A stretch of 64,000 bases of DNA from an uncultured Shewanella sp. (GCF_947501225.1 NZ_CANMUW010000005.1:1-64000), one strand, 5' to 3'. Shown: positions 15,728 to 25,901, counted from the first letter of the stretch. Made by a program: numbers and translations. The notes: generated by a model from the sequence alone, not told the origin.

Positions 15728-18109
15728 ATGATGACACAAGCAGAGTGCTTTCATTGCGGAGAGCCGGTCCTGACGGGCTCTCAATTTACAACTCATATCG
15801 ATAATTGTGATCGTTTGATGTGCTGTCCCGGATGCCAGGCTGTTTCTGCGGCCATCATCGAGGCCGGGCTCAGTAACTATTATAAATATCGTACCGAACC
15901 GGGTAGTAAACAAACAGCGTTGGTCCCCGAGGAGTTATCGGCGTTTTCTGCATTTGATCTGCCTGAAGTTCAACAAGACTTTGTGCATAACGAGAGTGAA
16001 ATATCACGGGTATCCCTCTCAATTGATGGCATTACCTGTGCAGCCTGTGCCTGGCTGATTGAGCATAAGCTCAAGCATGTTCCCGGTATCTGTGCTATCC
16101 AGGTTAATACCACGACACAGCGTGCCTTAGTCTCCTGGCTACCCGAGCAGATAAAACTAAGTGATATACTCGGTCAAATTAGTCAGATAGGTTATCAAGC
16201 TGCACCCTATCAGGTCGATGAACAGGAGATACAGAGCAAGCAAAATAGCCGCAAGTTTCTGTTGAGGTTGGGGTTGGCAGGCTTTGCCACCATGCAGGTT
16301 ATGATGTTTGCCCTCGCCCTCTATGCCGGTTACTTTACCGAGCTGGAAGTTCAATATCGTGACTACTTTAGATGGGTGAGTATGATCTTCGCAGCACCGG
16401 TGGTTTTCTATTCGGCGCAACCCTTTTACTTTAGTGCTATTCGCTCCATGTTCAGTGGGCGACTCAACATGGATGTTTCGGTGTCCATCGCCATATTGGG
16501 CGCTTACATAGCCAGCTGTATCGCCACGGTCAATGCCACCGGAGAGGTGTATTTTGAATCTGTCAGCATGTTCACCTTCTTCCTCTTACTTGGCCGCTAC
16601 TTCGAACAAAATGCACGACAAAAAGCCTCTGTCAGCTCAAGTAACCTGCACAAACTGGTTCCTTTAACCGCACACCTGATCACGGGCAATGACTGTGAGG
16701 AGGTTCCTGCTAAAGGACTTAAAGTCGGTGACATCATTCTGGTTAAACCCGGTGAGGTGGTAGCAGCTGACGGCATCATTATCGATGGCAGCTCAAGTTT
16801 TAACGAATCTATGCTTACGGGCGAACAGGTTCCGGTTATCAAACTTGACAGCAGTGAAGTCTATGCCGGTACGATTAATATCGAACAGCCGGTAAGAGTC
16901 CGGATCTCTGCCGTTGGTCAAGATCAACTTGTCGCTGAGATTATCCGCCTGCAGGAGTCCGCGTCCAACAACAAGCCTAAAGTGGCTCTGTATGTCGATA
17001 CCATATCCAATTACTTTACCTGGGCCATTCTGACCATCGCCCTGCTAACTTACATCGTATGGAATTTATACTGGCCGGAAGATGCCTTTTGGGTCACTCT
17101 GGCCGTTTTGGTTGCCACTTGCCCCTGTGCACTGGCTTTAGCAACCCCGACAGCTGTAACTTGTGCAACCGGAATCTTTACCCGCATTGGTGTCATAGCC
17201 CGTAAGCCTGGTGTATTTGAAAAGCTGACACAAATAAAACATGTCGTATTCGATAAAACCGGGACACTCACCTGTGGCACGCTCACAGTCTCTGAGGTGG
17301 AAGTATATGGTCACCTGAAAAAAGATGAGGCACTAGCCGTTGCGGCTGCACTGGAAACGGGTTCTCTCCACCCTATAGCTAAGGCGTTTGAGCCATATAA
17401 CCGGGGGCTGTTCGACGTCATTGAGCCACAGAGTGTTGTAGGTGCGGGCTTAACAGGCTTGATTGATGGGACTCAGTACAAAATAGGCAGTGCTGAATTT
17501 GTGAAAGCCAAAGATTGTGGAACCCAAGCCGTATTTCTGGCACAAGGCGATGAGTTATTGGCACGCTTCACTCTTATTGATGCTATCCGACCCGATGCCA
17601 AAGAGGCTGTAGCTACACTCACAGCTCAACGCTGTACGGTCTCTGTTGCCAGTGGCGACGCTTCCAACCATGTGGATGAGGTCGCTGAACGAATTGGTAT
17701 AAAAAACATTTACAAAGGGTTAAAGCCGAACGATAAGTTGAGTCTTGTGCAAAAGTTTCAACAGATTGAGGGGACCGCCATGTTTGGTGACGGTATCAAC
17801 GATGCGCCGGTATTAGCCGGTGCCAATCTATCGGTGGCTATGGGGAGTGGTTCGGCCATTACAAAAAACAGTGCGGATCTTATCTTACTTGGGGATCATC
17901 TATCACGCTTCAACGATGCGGTAACCGTAGCCAAGATGACAGAGAAGATCATAAAACAGAATTTATACTGGGCACTGGGATATAACCTGTTTATAATCCC
18001 GTTGGCCGTAACAGGCCATGTAGCGCCTTATATTGCCGCCTTAGGAATGTCAGCGAGTTCTCTGATAGTGGTCGGCAATAGTCTGAGATTGTTAAGGGTT
18101 CGTTTATGA
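15728..18109 (+). CDS. ccoI: Copper-exporting P-type ATPase CcoI/FixI
   Basis: A 793-residue P1B ATPase supplying copper for the CcoN CuB centre. The N terminus has a Cys-rich metal-binding segment (CFHCGEP...CCPGCQAV), then an HMA domain with ITCAACAW. The core has the TGE motif in MLTGEQVP, CPC in VATCPCALALATP, the phosphorylated Asp in FDKTGTLTCG, an HP motif (SLHPIAKA) and GDGINDAP. Two adjacent ATGs (15728, 15731) can start it; AGGG at 15721 favours the second. Confidence 0.96.
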   Translation: MMTQAECFHCGEPVLTGSQFTTHIDNCDRLMCCPGCQAVSAAIIEAGLSNYYKYRTEPGSKQTALVPEELSAFSAFDLPEVQQDFVHNESEISRVSLSIDGITCAACAWLIEHKLKHVPGICAIQVNTTTQRALVSWLPEQIKLSDILGQISQIGYQAAPYQVDEQEIQSKQNSRKFLLRLGLAGFATMQVMMFALALYAGYFTELEVQYRDYFRWVSMIFAAPVVFYSAQPFYFSAIRSMFSGRLNMDVSVSIAILGAYIASCIATVNATGEVYFESVSMFTFFLLLGRYFEQNARQKASVSSSNLHKLVPLTAHLITGNDCEEVPAKGLKVGDIILVKPGEVVAADGIIIDGSSSFNESMLTGEQVPVIKLDSSEVYAGTINIEQPVRVRISAVGQDQLVAEIIRLQESASNNKPKVALYVDTISNYFTWAILTIALLTYIVWNLYWPEDAFWVTLAVLVATCPCALALATPTAVTCATGIFTRIGVIARKPGVFEKLTQIKHVVFDKTGTLTCGTLTVSEVEVYGHLKKDEALAVAAALETGSLHPIAKAFEPYNRGLFDVIEPQSVVGAGLTGLIDGTQYKIGSAEFVKAKDCGTQAVFLAQGDELLARFTLIDAIRPDAKEAVATLTAQRCTVSVASGDASNHVDEVAERIGIKNIYKGLKPNDKLSLVQKFQQIEGTAMFGDGINDAPVLAGANLSVAMGSGSAITKNSADLILLGDHLSRFNDAVTVAKMTEKIIKQNLYWALGYNLFIIPLAVTGHVAPYIAALGMSASSLIVVGNSLRLLRVRL

Positions 18110-18291
18110 GTATCATCTATGTGTTGATTCCGATAGCCATGTTATTTGTGCTTATTGCGATAGGGATTTTTTTCTGGGCAGTTAAATCCGAACAGTTCGA
18201 CGATCTCGACAGGCAAAGCGTATCCATCCTGTTTGATGAAGATGAACAACCGGCTCCCAAATCAAACAATAATGAGTCCAAGCCCTCTTGA
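18106..18291 (+). CDS. ccoS: cbb3 oxidase maturation protein CcoS
   Basis: Sixty-one residues with one N-terminal membrane helix and the CcoS-typical AVKSEQFDDLD segment. CcoS is needed to put heme and copper into CcoN. It overlaps ccoI by 4 nt and the next gene by 4 nt, so three genes are co-translated. Confidence 0.93.
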   Translation: MSIIYVLIPIAMLFVLIAIGIFFWAVKSEQFDDLDRQSVSILFDEDEQPAPKSNNNESKPS

Positions 18292-18980
18292 TTGACTACA
18301 GCATAACCGGCGCCTTTCTTGTGGGGTTGATGGGGGCCGGCCACTGCATAGGCATGTGTGGCGGACTCGTTGGCGCTTTTTCATCCCAGCTCCCCCGCTC
18401 ACCAAAGCAGAATCAATTTGCTACCCAGTTACGCTTTCTGCTTTCCTATAATCTCGGAAGAATCATGAGTTATGCCTTTGCTGGTGCCCTTGTTGGTGGC
18501 TCTGCCAGTGCATTAGGCATGTTGTTCGACCTCGACCTTTACCTTATCACCCTAAGGATTATTGCCGGCGTCATGATGATTGCTACCGGACTCTACATCG
18601 CACAGATCTGGTCTGGTGTGGTTCAGGTAGAGCGCTTGGGTATGCTGTTATGGCGTTTCCTGTCGCCCATCGCCGGCAAGATGGTTCCCGTAAAAAATCT
18701 ACCCCAGGCGTTTATCGGCGGTATGTTATGGGGTTGGCTTCCGTGTGGTTTAGTTTACACTACATTAACTTGGGCTGTTGCAGCAAACTCCGCGATAGAT
18801 GGTGCCTTAATCATGGCGTCATTTGGACTGGGGACACTTCCAGCCCTACTCAGTGCTGGAGTTGCCGCCAACGTATTTGGCCGCTGGGTTCAAAATAGAG
18901 CTGTCAGATTAGTCAGCGGCTCTGTTTTGGTCATATTTGGTTTACAAACTTTGTACATTGCAATTGCTCAGCTGAACTAG
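18288..18980 (+). CDS. Membrane protein of the DsbD_2 / sulfite exporter TauE-SafE-like family
   Basis: A 230-residue protein with about six membrane helices. The N-terminal motif GAGHCIGMCGGLVGAFS and the internal GGMLWGWLPCGLVYTTL are typical of the UreH/DsbD_2 membrane proteins that follow ccoS in many cbb3 clusters. It probably helps copper or heme delivery or redox maturation of the oxidase; two conserved Cys-containing motifs support a thiol or metal role. TTG at 18288 overlaps the ccoS stop and is the likely start; the next in-frame ATG would cut into the conserved motif. Confidence 0.85.
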   Translation: MIDYSITGAFLVGLMGAGHCIGMCGGLVGAFSSQLPRSPKQNQFATQLRFLLSYNLGRIMSYAFAGALVGGSASALGMLFDLDLYLITLRIIAGVMMIATGLYIAQIWSGVVQVERLGMLLWRFLSPIAGKMVPVKNLPQAFIGGMLWGWLPCGLVYTTLTWAVAANSAIDGALIMASFGLGTLPALLSAGVAANVFGRWVQNRAVRLVSGSVLVIFGLQTLYIAIAQLN

Positions 18981-19035
18981 CTCAGCTTATTAAATTAGTT
19001 TACCATACGCGTAATAGAGAAATTTGAGAGACACT

Positions 19036-19785
19036 ATGACAGACAACAATAAAAGTCGTCGTTCGACCGTTCCCGGATGCGCCATTCATTGTCATGATTG
19101 CAGTATGGGAACCTTGTGTATTCCTTTTACACTTAATACTACTGAACTCGATCGTCTCGATGATATCATCGAAAGAAAAAAGCCAATCCAGAAAGGTGAA
19201 CAGATATTCAAATCTGGCGACCCTTTAAAGTCTCTTTACGCCATACGCTCAGGTACCATCAAAAGCTTTACCATCACAGAACAAGGTGATGAGCAGATAA
19301 CTGGCTTCCACCTGGCCGGCGACGTCATAGGTTTCGACGGTATTCACTCTCAAGAACACCAAAGTTTTGCTCAAGCCCTTGAAACATCAATGGTTTGCGA
19401 AATCCCTTATACCACGCTCGACGATCTCAGTGGCACTATGCCCAAACTCAGACAACAGATAATGCGACTGATGAGTAATGAGATCCAAAGCGACCAAGAG
19501 ATGATCTTGTTGCTTAGTAAGAAGAATGCTGAAGAGCGCCTGGCTGCCTTTATCAGTAACCTTGCCACACGTTTTGGTAACCGGGGCTTCTCTCCCAAGG
19601 AGTTCAGATTAACCATGACTCGCGGTGATATTGGTAACTATCTTGGCCTCACGGTTGAAACAATCAGCCGCCTGCTGGGCCGGTTTCAGAAAGCCGGACT
19701 CATTGAAGTTAAAGGAAAATATATCACCATAGTTAACTTCGATTCTCTCAATGCCCTCGCCGGTAATACTGCCATAGCAAGGTAA
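19036..19785 (+). CDS. etrA: Oxygen-sensing transcription regulator EtrA (FNR family)
   Basis: Crp/Fnr-family activator of anaerobic genes. The N terminus carries the iron-sulfur ligands C19, C22 and C28 ([11 protein letters not shown], with C15 ahead) and a fourth Cys in MVCEIPY. A cyclic-nucleotide-like beta-roll follows, then a C-terminal helix-turn-helix with [11 protein letters not shown], whose Glu, Ser and Arg match the FNR residues that read TTGAT. The ATG at 19036 gives 249 residues, the usual FNR length; an upstream TTG adds four. A 13-bp-stem terminator follows. Confidence 0.96.
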   Translation: MTDNNKSRRSTVPGCAIHCHDCSMGTLCIPFTLNTTELDRLDDIIERKKPIQKGEQIFKSGDPLKSLYAIRSGTIKSFTITEQGDEQITGFHLAGDVIGFDGIHSQEHQSFAQALETSMVCEIPYTTLDDLSGTMPKLRQQIMRLMSNEIQSDQEMILLLSKKNAEERLAAFISNLATRFGNRGFSPKEFRLTMTRGDIGNYLGLTVETISRLLGRFQKAGLIEVKGKYITIVNFDSLNALAGNTAIAR

Positions 19786-19791
19786 TGATTT

Positions 19792-19827
19792 AAGAGACAT
19801 AACGTTACATATCGTTATGTCTCTTTT
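19792..19827 (+). terminator. Terminator after etrA
   Basis: Perfect 13-bp stem AAGAGACATAACG / CGTTATGTCTCTT with an 8-nt loop, ending in T-rich sequence. Confidence 0.85.
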
Positions 19828-20040
19828 ACTTTTCGCTCATTCTATTCTCATTGACAACCCGGACTCATTTCCCGTTTCTGTTGCTCTGTTTAAGCGTAAC
19901 TATTTGATTCAATCTCTCTCTAATTTGTTCTACTTCCCGTAAATTAATGTATAGTTAAATACATGACTCACAAAGCTTATTTTTATTAATATTCAATATA
20001 TAGAAACCAGCTCCAACCTGGTGAGGAAATTCGGGCAATA

Positions 20041-20054
20041 TTGATCTGAAACAA
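20041..20054. promoter_or_regulatory. Candidate EtrA/FNR box upstream of uspE
   Basis: TTGATCTGAAACAA differs from the FNR consensus TTGAT-N4-ATCAA at one position. It lies about 58 bp before the uspE start. In E. coli the uspE gene is also next to fnr, but regulation here is inferred only from the match. Confidence 0.5.
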
Positions 20055-20111
20055 TGTATTTTGCCCTCTGTAGCTCAATATTAAGTTAACGCATGAGAAA
20101 GAGGAATGATC

Positions 20112-21044
20112 ATGAAGGACTATAAAAAGCTCTTAGTTGTCGTCGACCCAACCAGTGACAAACAACCTGCATTTGCTCGAGCCGTCGAACTTGCTTCAAA
20201 AAATCAAGCCACTATCACTGTATTTCTTTCAATCTTTGATTTCTCCTATGAGATGACCTCTATACTCTCCGGTCACGAGCGTGAAGCGATGAGACAGGGC
20301 GTTATTGCTCAGCGCAAAGCGTGGATTGAAGATTTAGTTGAAACTTATGCTAAGAGTGACAGTGTCATTGAGACTGAAGTTGTTTGGCATAATCGCCCGT
20401 TTGAAAGCATCATCGAACATGCCATTGCCGGTAATTACGATCTCATTGTCAAAGGAACTCATGAGCATGATAAGCTCAAATCAGTGATCTTTACCCCAAC
20501 CGACTGGCATCTGATGCGTAAAGCTCCGGTCCCCGTACTCCTTGTTAAAGACCATGATTGGCCCGTTGCAGGCAAGATTCTTTGTGCGGTGAATGTGGGC
20601 TCTGAAGATGACGATCACCAATCACTGAATGGAAAAATCATCACACATGCTAAAGGGTTAGCCGAGAAGTTTGATGCTCAGGTGCACCTTGTGAATGGTT
20701 ATCCTGGTACTCCGGTTAACTTAGCTATCGAGCTTCCCGATTTCGATGCACACACCTACAGCGAGACAATTCGCATGCAACATGAACAGCGGGTAAGTTC
20801 ATTGGCGAATAGCTTTGGGATCTCGAACGATTTTTGCCACGTCAAAGAGGGGCTTCCGGAAGATGTTATTCCTGATCTTGCCCTCCAGCTTGATGCCGAG
20901 TTAGTCATACTGGGGACTGTTGGACGTACCGGCTTCTCTGCTGCTCTTATCGGTAACACCGCAGAGCACGTTATCGACAGCATCAACTGCGACCTGTTAG
21001 CCATCAAACCAGATGGTTACCGTTCACCACTGGAAGAGAGCTGA
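20112..21044 (+). CDS. uspE: Universal stress protein UspE
   Basis: A 311-residue cytoplasmic stress protein made of two tandem Usp domains (about 1-145 and 150-305). The second ends with the nucleotide-binding-type signature GTVGRTGFSAALIGNTAEHVI. UspE affects stress survival, motility and adhesion in E. coli. ATG at 20112 is chosen over the one at 20106 because AGAGG (20099-20103) then has normal spacing. Location just after etrA matches E. coli fnr-uspE. Confidence 0.93.
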   Translation: MKDYKKLLVVVDPTSDKQPAFARAVELASKNQATITVFLSIFDFSYEMTSILSGHEREAMRQGVIAQRKAWIEDLVETYAKSDSVIETEVVWHNRPFESIIEHAIAGNYDLIVKGTHEHDKLKSVIFTPTDWHLMRKAPVPVLLVKDHDWPVAGKILCAVNVGSEDDDHQSLNGKIITHAKGLAEKFDAQVHLVNGYPGTPVNLAIELPDFDAHTYSETIRMQHEQRVSSLANSFGISNDFCHVKEGLPEDVIPDLALQLDAELVILGTVGRTGFSAALIGNTAEHVIDSINCDLLAIKPDGYRSPLEES

Positions 21045-21125
21045 GGGCACGCTTAATCTTTTTTACGGTTAACTTTTAATATATACTACGCGCCCAGAAT
21101 TCAAGTGTTACTAGGCGCGTTTTTT

Positions 21126-22076
21126 ATGTCTGAAGATCTTTCCAAGCAGCAAACCTCTCGAATCAATAAGCTTCAGCGTAAGTTACGCGGTGAAGTCGGT
21201 AAGGCTATTGCCGATTATAATATGATTGAAGATGGTGATCGGGTGATGTGTTGCCTTTCTGGTGGCAAAGACAGCTATGCAATGCTAGATATTTTGCTGA
21301 ACCTTCAACAGAGAGCACCAATTAAGTTTGAAATAGTTGCGGTCAACCTGGATCAGAAGCAACCCGGCTTTCCGGAAGAGGTATTGCCGGCCTATCTGGA
21401 TACCCTGAATATCCCCTACCATATCTTGGAAAAAGATACCTACTCTGTAGTACGTGAAAAGATCCCTGAAGGGCAAAAAACCTGCTCTCTGTGCTCCCGC
21501 TTACGTCGAGGCACTCTGTATGGCTTCGCTCAAAAGATTGGCGCAACCAAGATTGCATTAGGACACCATAGAGACGACATCATCGAAACTCTGTTCCTGA
21601 ATATGTTTTTTGCGGGTAAGCAGAAAGCGATGCCGCCAAAATTGTTATCCGATGATGGGGCCAATGTGATCATTCGTCCTTTGGCATACGCGCGTGAAAA
21701 AGATATTGCAGAATACGCAGAGCTCAAGGCTTTCCCAATCATTCCATGTAACCTTTGCGGTTCACAGGAAAACCTTAAACGTGTTGAAGTCAAGGAGATG
21801 CTTAAAGGGTGGGATGAACACCATCCAGGGCGGATTGAGTCCATATTCACCGCGATGCAGAATACCTCACCATCTCAAGGTGTAGATCGCGAGCAGTTTG
21901 ATTTTGTTTCGCTTGAGCGAGATGCCGATGCTCCGCTTAAGGGGGAAGTCGCCGAATCAGAACTTCCGGCATTCGATTTTCTCGATGTCGCCAACAAGGG
22001 GCATATCGACCTCGATGCAGCGGCTAAGCGCAGAAGTGAAAATAAAATCGACGTAGTCAGTACTTATACTCCTTAG
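21126..22076 (+). CDS. ttcA: tRNA 2-thiocytidine synthetase TtcA
   Basis: Makes 2-thiocytidine at position 32 of some tRNAs using ATP, an iron-sulfur cluster and a sulfur donor. The PP-loop [10 protein letters not shown] is at about residues 43-52, and the two CxxC pairs CSLC and CNLC are present. The ATG at 21126 starts MSEDLSKQQ; an upstream TTG frame start is unlikely. In E. coli ttcA also follows the fnr-uspE area. A clear terminator follows. Confidence 0.96.
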   Translation: MSEDLSKQQTSRINKLQRKLRGEVGKAIADYNMIEDGDRVMCCLSGGKDSYAMLDILLNLQQRAPIKFEIVAVNLDQKQPGFPEEVLPAYLDTLNIPYHILEKDTYSVVREKIPEGQKTCSLCSRLRRGTLYGFAQKIGATKIALGHHRDDIIETLFLNMFFAGKQKAMPPKLLSDDGANVIIRPLAYAREKDIAEYAELKAFPIIPCNLCGSQENLKRVEVKEMLKGWDEHHPGRIESIFTAMQNTSPSQGVDREQFDFVSLERDADAPLKGEVAESELPAFDFLDVANKGHIDLDAAAKRRSENKIDVVSTYTP

Positions 22077-22116
22077 TTCAAGCGCTGCTAACTTCGGCAT
22101 CACAAATCGTACAATT

Positions 22117-22144
22117 GAAAAGCCCGGCAGATGCCGGGCTTTTA
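22117..22144 (+). terminator. Terminator after ttcA
   Basis: Stem AGCCCGGC / GCCGGGCT with loop AGAT, A-run before and T-run after, so it can act in both directions, also for the minus-strand gene ending at 22160. Confidence 0.9.
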
Positions 22145-22159
22145 TGTTTACAGATACTA

Positions 22160-22786
22160 TTAACCATTGGTCCAGGGACTGATTACTAAAGGTTTTGTAT
22201 CGAACTCTATCTTGTTTAACGAGGTAATTTTGTCGCGGGGTAAACTAAGTACTCCGGTAACAACCTGCTCCAGACCGTCAATGGTTACGCGGACCTTTCT
22301 GTCCGGAGTAAATTCAAAGTTTAAGCCGGCAATATCTGAGCTGAAGTAACGCATGGGAAAACCCTGCATATCATTGAGTAGCTCATCCATCTCAGTCTGG
22401 ATCTGTACTACCTCAGCTTGTAAGTATTGAACCTTAGTCTGTTTCGCCCTCACCTGCATGGCGATGCTACATTTACTGCTGTCACCATCGATATCGAGAT
22501 TAACGAGTGCACGATCTGACTTCAACTTCTCATCATAGGGTAAGAAGATCCTTTGCCTGTCGGTTATCGTCAGCGGAAAGGACTCCTTTTCCGTCGTCAA
22601 GGTTCCACTCTTTACGATGCATGGTCCTGACATCGGGACGGAAAATGCAATTTCAACTAAGGGGTAGTGTCCCTTATTTACCTGTTTTAGTCTTTGATAA
22701 AAACCTTGATACTCCAGTGAGATAGGCGTTGCTTGCACAGATGTGCAAGCGATTAATAGACAGCTAAACAGAAGGCCTTTCTTCAT
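22160..22786 (-). CDS. Secreted DUF2987-type hypothetical protein
   Basis: A 208-residue exported protein: signal peptide MKKGLLFSCLLIACTSVQA, then a beta-rich body. It is typical of the shewanella/vibrio DUF2987 proteins (name from memory). Starting at 22786 makes sense because it places the signal peptide at the N terminus; the frame could be extended upstream to 22837 but this only adds non-signal sequence. It overlaps the 3' end of the Bax-like gene by 23 nt, so the pair is one operon. Function unknown. Confidence 0.78.
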   Translation of the reverse strand: MKKGLLFSCLLIACTSVQATPISLEYQGFYQRLKQVNKGHYPLVEIAFSVPMSGPCIVKSGTLTTEKESFPLTITDRQRIFLPYDEKLKSDRALVNLDIDGDSSKCSIAMQVRAKQTKVQYLQAEVVQIQTEMDELLNDMQGFPMRYFSSDIAGLNFEFTPDRKVRVTIDGLEQVVTGVLSLPRDKITSLNKIEFDTKPLVISPWTNG

Positions 22787-23591
22787 GATTCTCCACCAAG
22801 TACTGTTTGTTTTGACGTAACATCTCCAGGAGCTCATCTATATAAGCTTCCTGACGTTCAGAATAGTTCACCAAGCCCCACACCAATTCACTGGCCTGAG
22901 GTTGTTTATTTTGTGCCCTCATATCGGCCCTGATGGACCGCAGTAACGAATAAGCCGCATTGGAGTTAAGGTTTCTCATGTAAGAAGCTACCGAGTCACC
23001 GACAGAATCAAATACAGCTACCTCATGAGACAGCCCTGCTGTCCGGGATTGTGGTACAAGACCGCAGCCTTTTTTAAAACACCACTGCCCAAAAAAGTTA
23101 AGGCCCTCTTTAGCAAAGCGCGAGCTGCCCCAACCTGTTTCATTAGCTGCTTGAATAAGCACCATAGATTCAGGAATGATATCGGTTCTTACCAGCAGGG
23201 TATCAAGGGTCGTTGTATTGATGCTTCTGGGTGAATACTGATACTTGTTTGCAATGGCTTCGATACGAAACTGCTCAGCCTGTGTCAGTGCTAAACCATC
23301 TTCCAGGTGCTGCTTTGAGCGCTGTAAAAAACGCCGCTCATCGCTGATGATCCCATTTTGTAGCCGAATCGATGGCCTAAGGAAATCAAAAAATGCTTGT
23401 TTCTTTTCACCAATATTAGTTATGGCCGAAAAGTCAGGGATAAGGCTAAGCGACTGTTTATTTTCTATTAAATCACCAACTTCATCTTTACTGGCCTTTT
23501 CAATTTCTATGAAAGTCAGTTTTAACACGATAATTAAAACAATGACGACACTGACCGCAACGGTTAATCTTCCTACTCTACCGGTTTTCAT
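22764..23591 (-). CDS. bax: Bax-like glucosaminidase-domain protein
   Basis: A 275-residue protein, close to the length of E. coli Bax. An N-terminal membrane anchor (about 10-28) is followed by a glucosaminidase domain with ILIQAANETGWGSSRFA, whose Glu is the likely catalytic acid, and GQWCFKKGCG. It should cut glycan strands of peptidoglycan in the periplasm. ATG at 23591 is preferred over the longer frame from 23633 because the basic-hydrophobic anchor then starts normally. Confidence 0.88.
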   Translation of the reverse strand: MKTGRVGRLTVAVSVVIVLIIVLKLTFIEIEKASKDEVGDLIENKQSLSLIPDFSAITNIGEKKQAFFDFLRPSIRLQNGIISDERRFLQRSKQHLEDGLALTQAEQFRIEAIANKYQYSPRSINTTTLDTLLVRTDIIPESMVLIQAANETGWGSSRFAKEGLNFFGQWCFKKGCGLVPQSRTAGLSHEVAVFDSVGDSVASYMRNLNSNAAYSLLRSIRADMRAQNKQPQASELVWGLVNYSERQEAYIDELLEMLRQNKQYLVENHEERPSV

Positions 23592-23729
23592 CGCTACCTC
23601 TGTTGTAGAAAACTGACAAGGATTATATGTCATATTTAACTAAACTACACATCAAAACAGGGTTTTGCGTTATAATCCAACTCGTTTTACATGAAATATC
23701 TCAAGGGTATTCAGGAAGGAAAGACCCGA

Positions 23730-24629
23730 ATGCAAAATAGTGTGTTAAATCAATACGAAAATGTTGTTGCCGTAGGCGGTGGTCATGGCTTAGGACGAGT
23801 CTTGTCTTCACTGTCTTTTCTCGGGCCAAAATTAACCGGGGTGGTTGCGACAACAGACAATGGCGGTTCAACCGGGCGACTCAGGCAGGAGCAGGACTGC
23901 ATTGCCTGGGGGGACATGCGCAACTGTCTCTCACAACTCGCTAACCATCCATCTATAGGCACCCTCTTATTCGAATATCGCTTCGATGGAGAGAGCGATC
24001 TTGCGGGACACAACTTAGGTAACCTCATACTGCTCGCCTTAGATCAATTATGTGTGCGACCTTTAGAGGCCGTGAACCTCATCAGACAGCTGCTTAAGAT
24101 CGAAACCCGTGTGATCCCTATGTCAGAGGAGCCTACTCATCTTGTTGCTATAGAGGCTTGTGGTAACAGAATCTTTGGTGAAACCAACGTAGATAGCATG
24201 GATAAGCACCCGATGGCGCTCTCTTTAGAACCTATGGTGACTGCTACCTGTGAGGCTTGCGAAGCCGTATCGAAGGCGGACCTTGTCATTTTGGGACCGG
24301 GAAGTTTCTTAACCAGTATAATGCCTCCATTATTGTTACCCAAATTTGCGGCTGCACTGTCCAATTCCAATGCCGATGTCATTTTGATCGATAACTTAAC
24401 CCGTGAACCCTCGCCATCGGCAGACTTTTCATTAGAGCAGCGAATCGATTGGTGTCATCAGGTATTGGGTGTAAAGGTGATTGACAAGGTGCTTTGTCAT
24501 TCTGACAGGAGCTATCAAGAAGGAAAGATATTTTATCGCCCGCTTGTCAGTAAACATCATCCGGGTCTTCATGACAGAGTGGCCTTAATTGATGGCATCT
24601 CAAGCATGCTTGCTAAATCTGCAGTCTAG
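23730..24629 (+). CDS. YvcK/YbhK-family gluconeogenesis factor (CofD-like)
   Basis: A 299-residue cytoplasmic protein very like E. coli YbhK: VVAVGGGHGLGRVLSSLS at the N terminus, TDNGGSTGRLR, IAWGDMRNCL, GHNLGNL and ILGPGSFLTS. Members bind UDP-sugars and influence central carbon use and cell wall synthesis in Bacillus. The ATG at 23730 has AGGAAGG upstream; the frame open to 23691 is not needed. Confidence 0.92.
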   Translation: MQNSVLNQYENVVAVGGGHGLGRVLSSLSFLGPKLTGVVATTDNGGSTGRLRQEQDCIAWGDMRNCLSQLANHPSIGTLLFEYRFDGESDLAGHNLGNLILLALDQLCVRPLEAVNLIRQLLKIETRVIPMSEEPTHLVAIEACGNRIFGETNVDSMDKHPMALSLEPMVTATCEACEAVSKADLVILGPGSFLTSIMPPLLLPKFAAALSNSNADVILIDNLTREPSPSADFSLEQRIDWCHQVLGVKVIDKVLCHSDRSYQEGKIFYRPLVSKHHPGLHDRVALIDGISSMLAKSAV

Positions 24630-24652
24630 TTAACCAGCTGTTTATGTAATAA

Positions 24653-24676
24653 AAAGGACAGCTGCCGCTGTCCTTT
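24653..24676. terminator. Bidirectional terminator between convergent genes
   Basis: Stem AAAGGACAGC / GCTGTCCTTT with 4-nt loop, serving the plus-strand YvcK-like gene and the minus-strand aminotransferase gene. Confidence 0.85.
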
Positions 24677-24704
24677 ATGGTTGATGATAAAAAAATCTGT
24701 ATTT

Positions 24705-25901
24705 CTAGTTGAGTACCTTAGCGATAGCCTTACAGATCACAGGCATGTTGGCTTTGGTCATACCGGCAACACTTATCCTACCAGAGCCTACGATATATAC
24801 CGCGTGCTGCTCTTTTAACTCTGCAACCTGCTCCTTGGAGAGACCGGAGAAACTGAACATGCCATTTTGTCTCGAGATGAAGCTGAAATCTTGAGTGACG
24901 CCTTCATCTTTTAGTGTTTCGACAAAGAGTGAACGCATCTTAGCGATGCGTTCACGCATCTCTTTAAGTTCTGTCTCCCATATCTTCCTTAACTCGGCAT
25001 CAGCAAGAATGGTGCTGACTATCAAGGCACCGTGGGCAGGCGGGTTTGAATAATTACCGCGTATGGTACTTTTTACCTGACTGAATGCCTTGGCCACCGT
25101 TGTTTCTGAATCTGCGACTAAGGTCACCGCGCCAATACGCTCATTATAGAGACCGAAGTTTTTAGAGAATGAGTTAGCGATCAATAATTCAGGGACAGTA
25201 TCAGCCACAATCCTTAGGCCTTGAGCGTCTTCATTAACACCGACGCCGAATCCCTGATAAGCAAAGTCGAATAGTGGCACTAATTCAAGTTTTAGACACA
25301 GATCGGCAATGGTTTGCCATTCACTTTGGTTCAGATCGATACCTGTCGGGTTGTGACAGCAGCCGTGTAGTAGCACAAGGTCACCCGCTTTCGCATTAGA
25401 CAGATCTTCAAGCATGGCCTCAAAGTCTTTATCATGGCTCTCGGCATTATAATAGCGGTATTGCTCTATGTTAAGAGACGCTGATTTGAAGATGTTTTGG
25501 TGGTTAGCCCAGGTAGGATTGCTTACCCAAATGGTTTTTGATTCGGTATTACGGACAAGAAACTCTGCTGCAACTCTTAAAGAGCCGGTTCCGCCGGGTG
25601 CCTGAGCTGTCAGGGCGCGCTTATTTTTAACGACACTATGGTCAGCACCGAACAGTAACTCCTGAACCACACGGTTGTAGGCTTGAACACCTTCGATGCC
25701 CAGATAGCTTTTACTGCTTTCTGTGGCCAGTAACTTCTCTTCTGCCAATTTGACCGATTTCAAGATGGGTGTTGAGCCTGACTCATCTTTATAAATTCCT
25801 ACCCCAAGGTTCACTTTTTCTGTTCTGGTATCGGCTTTAAATGCATCTGTTAGGCCTAAAATTGGATCTGCAGGAGCAAGTTCAACCTGGGTAAATATCA
25901 T
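24705..25901 (-). CDS. Aspartate/aromatic aminotransferase (AspC/TyrB family)
   Basis: A PLP-dependent class I aminotransferase of 398 residues. The PLP lysine is in NSFSKNFGLYNERIG; the cofactor-binding LLHGCCHNPTG loop and the C-terminal GRISVAGM with substrate Arg are present. The enzyme moves amino groups between aspartate or aromatic amino acids and 2-oxoglutarate. AspC versus TyrB cannot be decided by eye. Confidence 0.93.
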   Translation of the reverse strand: MIFTQVELAPADPILGLTDAFKADTRTEKVNLGVGIYKDESGSTPILKSVKLAEEKLLATESSKSYLGIEGVQAYNRVVQELLFGADHSVVKNKRALTAQAPGGTGSLRVAAEFLVRNTESKTIWVSNPTWANHQNIFKSASLNIEQYRYYNAESHDKDFEAMLEDLSNAKAGDLVLLHGCCHNPTGIDLNQSEWQTIADLCLKLELVPLFDFAYQGFGVGVNEDAQGLRIVADTVPELLIANSFSKNFGLYNERIGAVTLVADSETTVAKAFSQVKSTIRGNYSNPPAHGALIVSTILADAELRKIWETELKEMRERIAKMRSLFVETLKDEGVTQDFSFISRQNGMFSFSGLSKEQVAELKEQHAVYIVGSGRISVAGMTKANMPVICKAIAKVLN

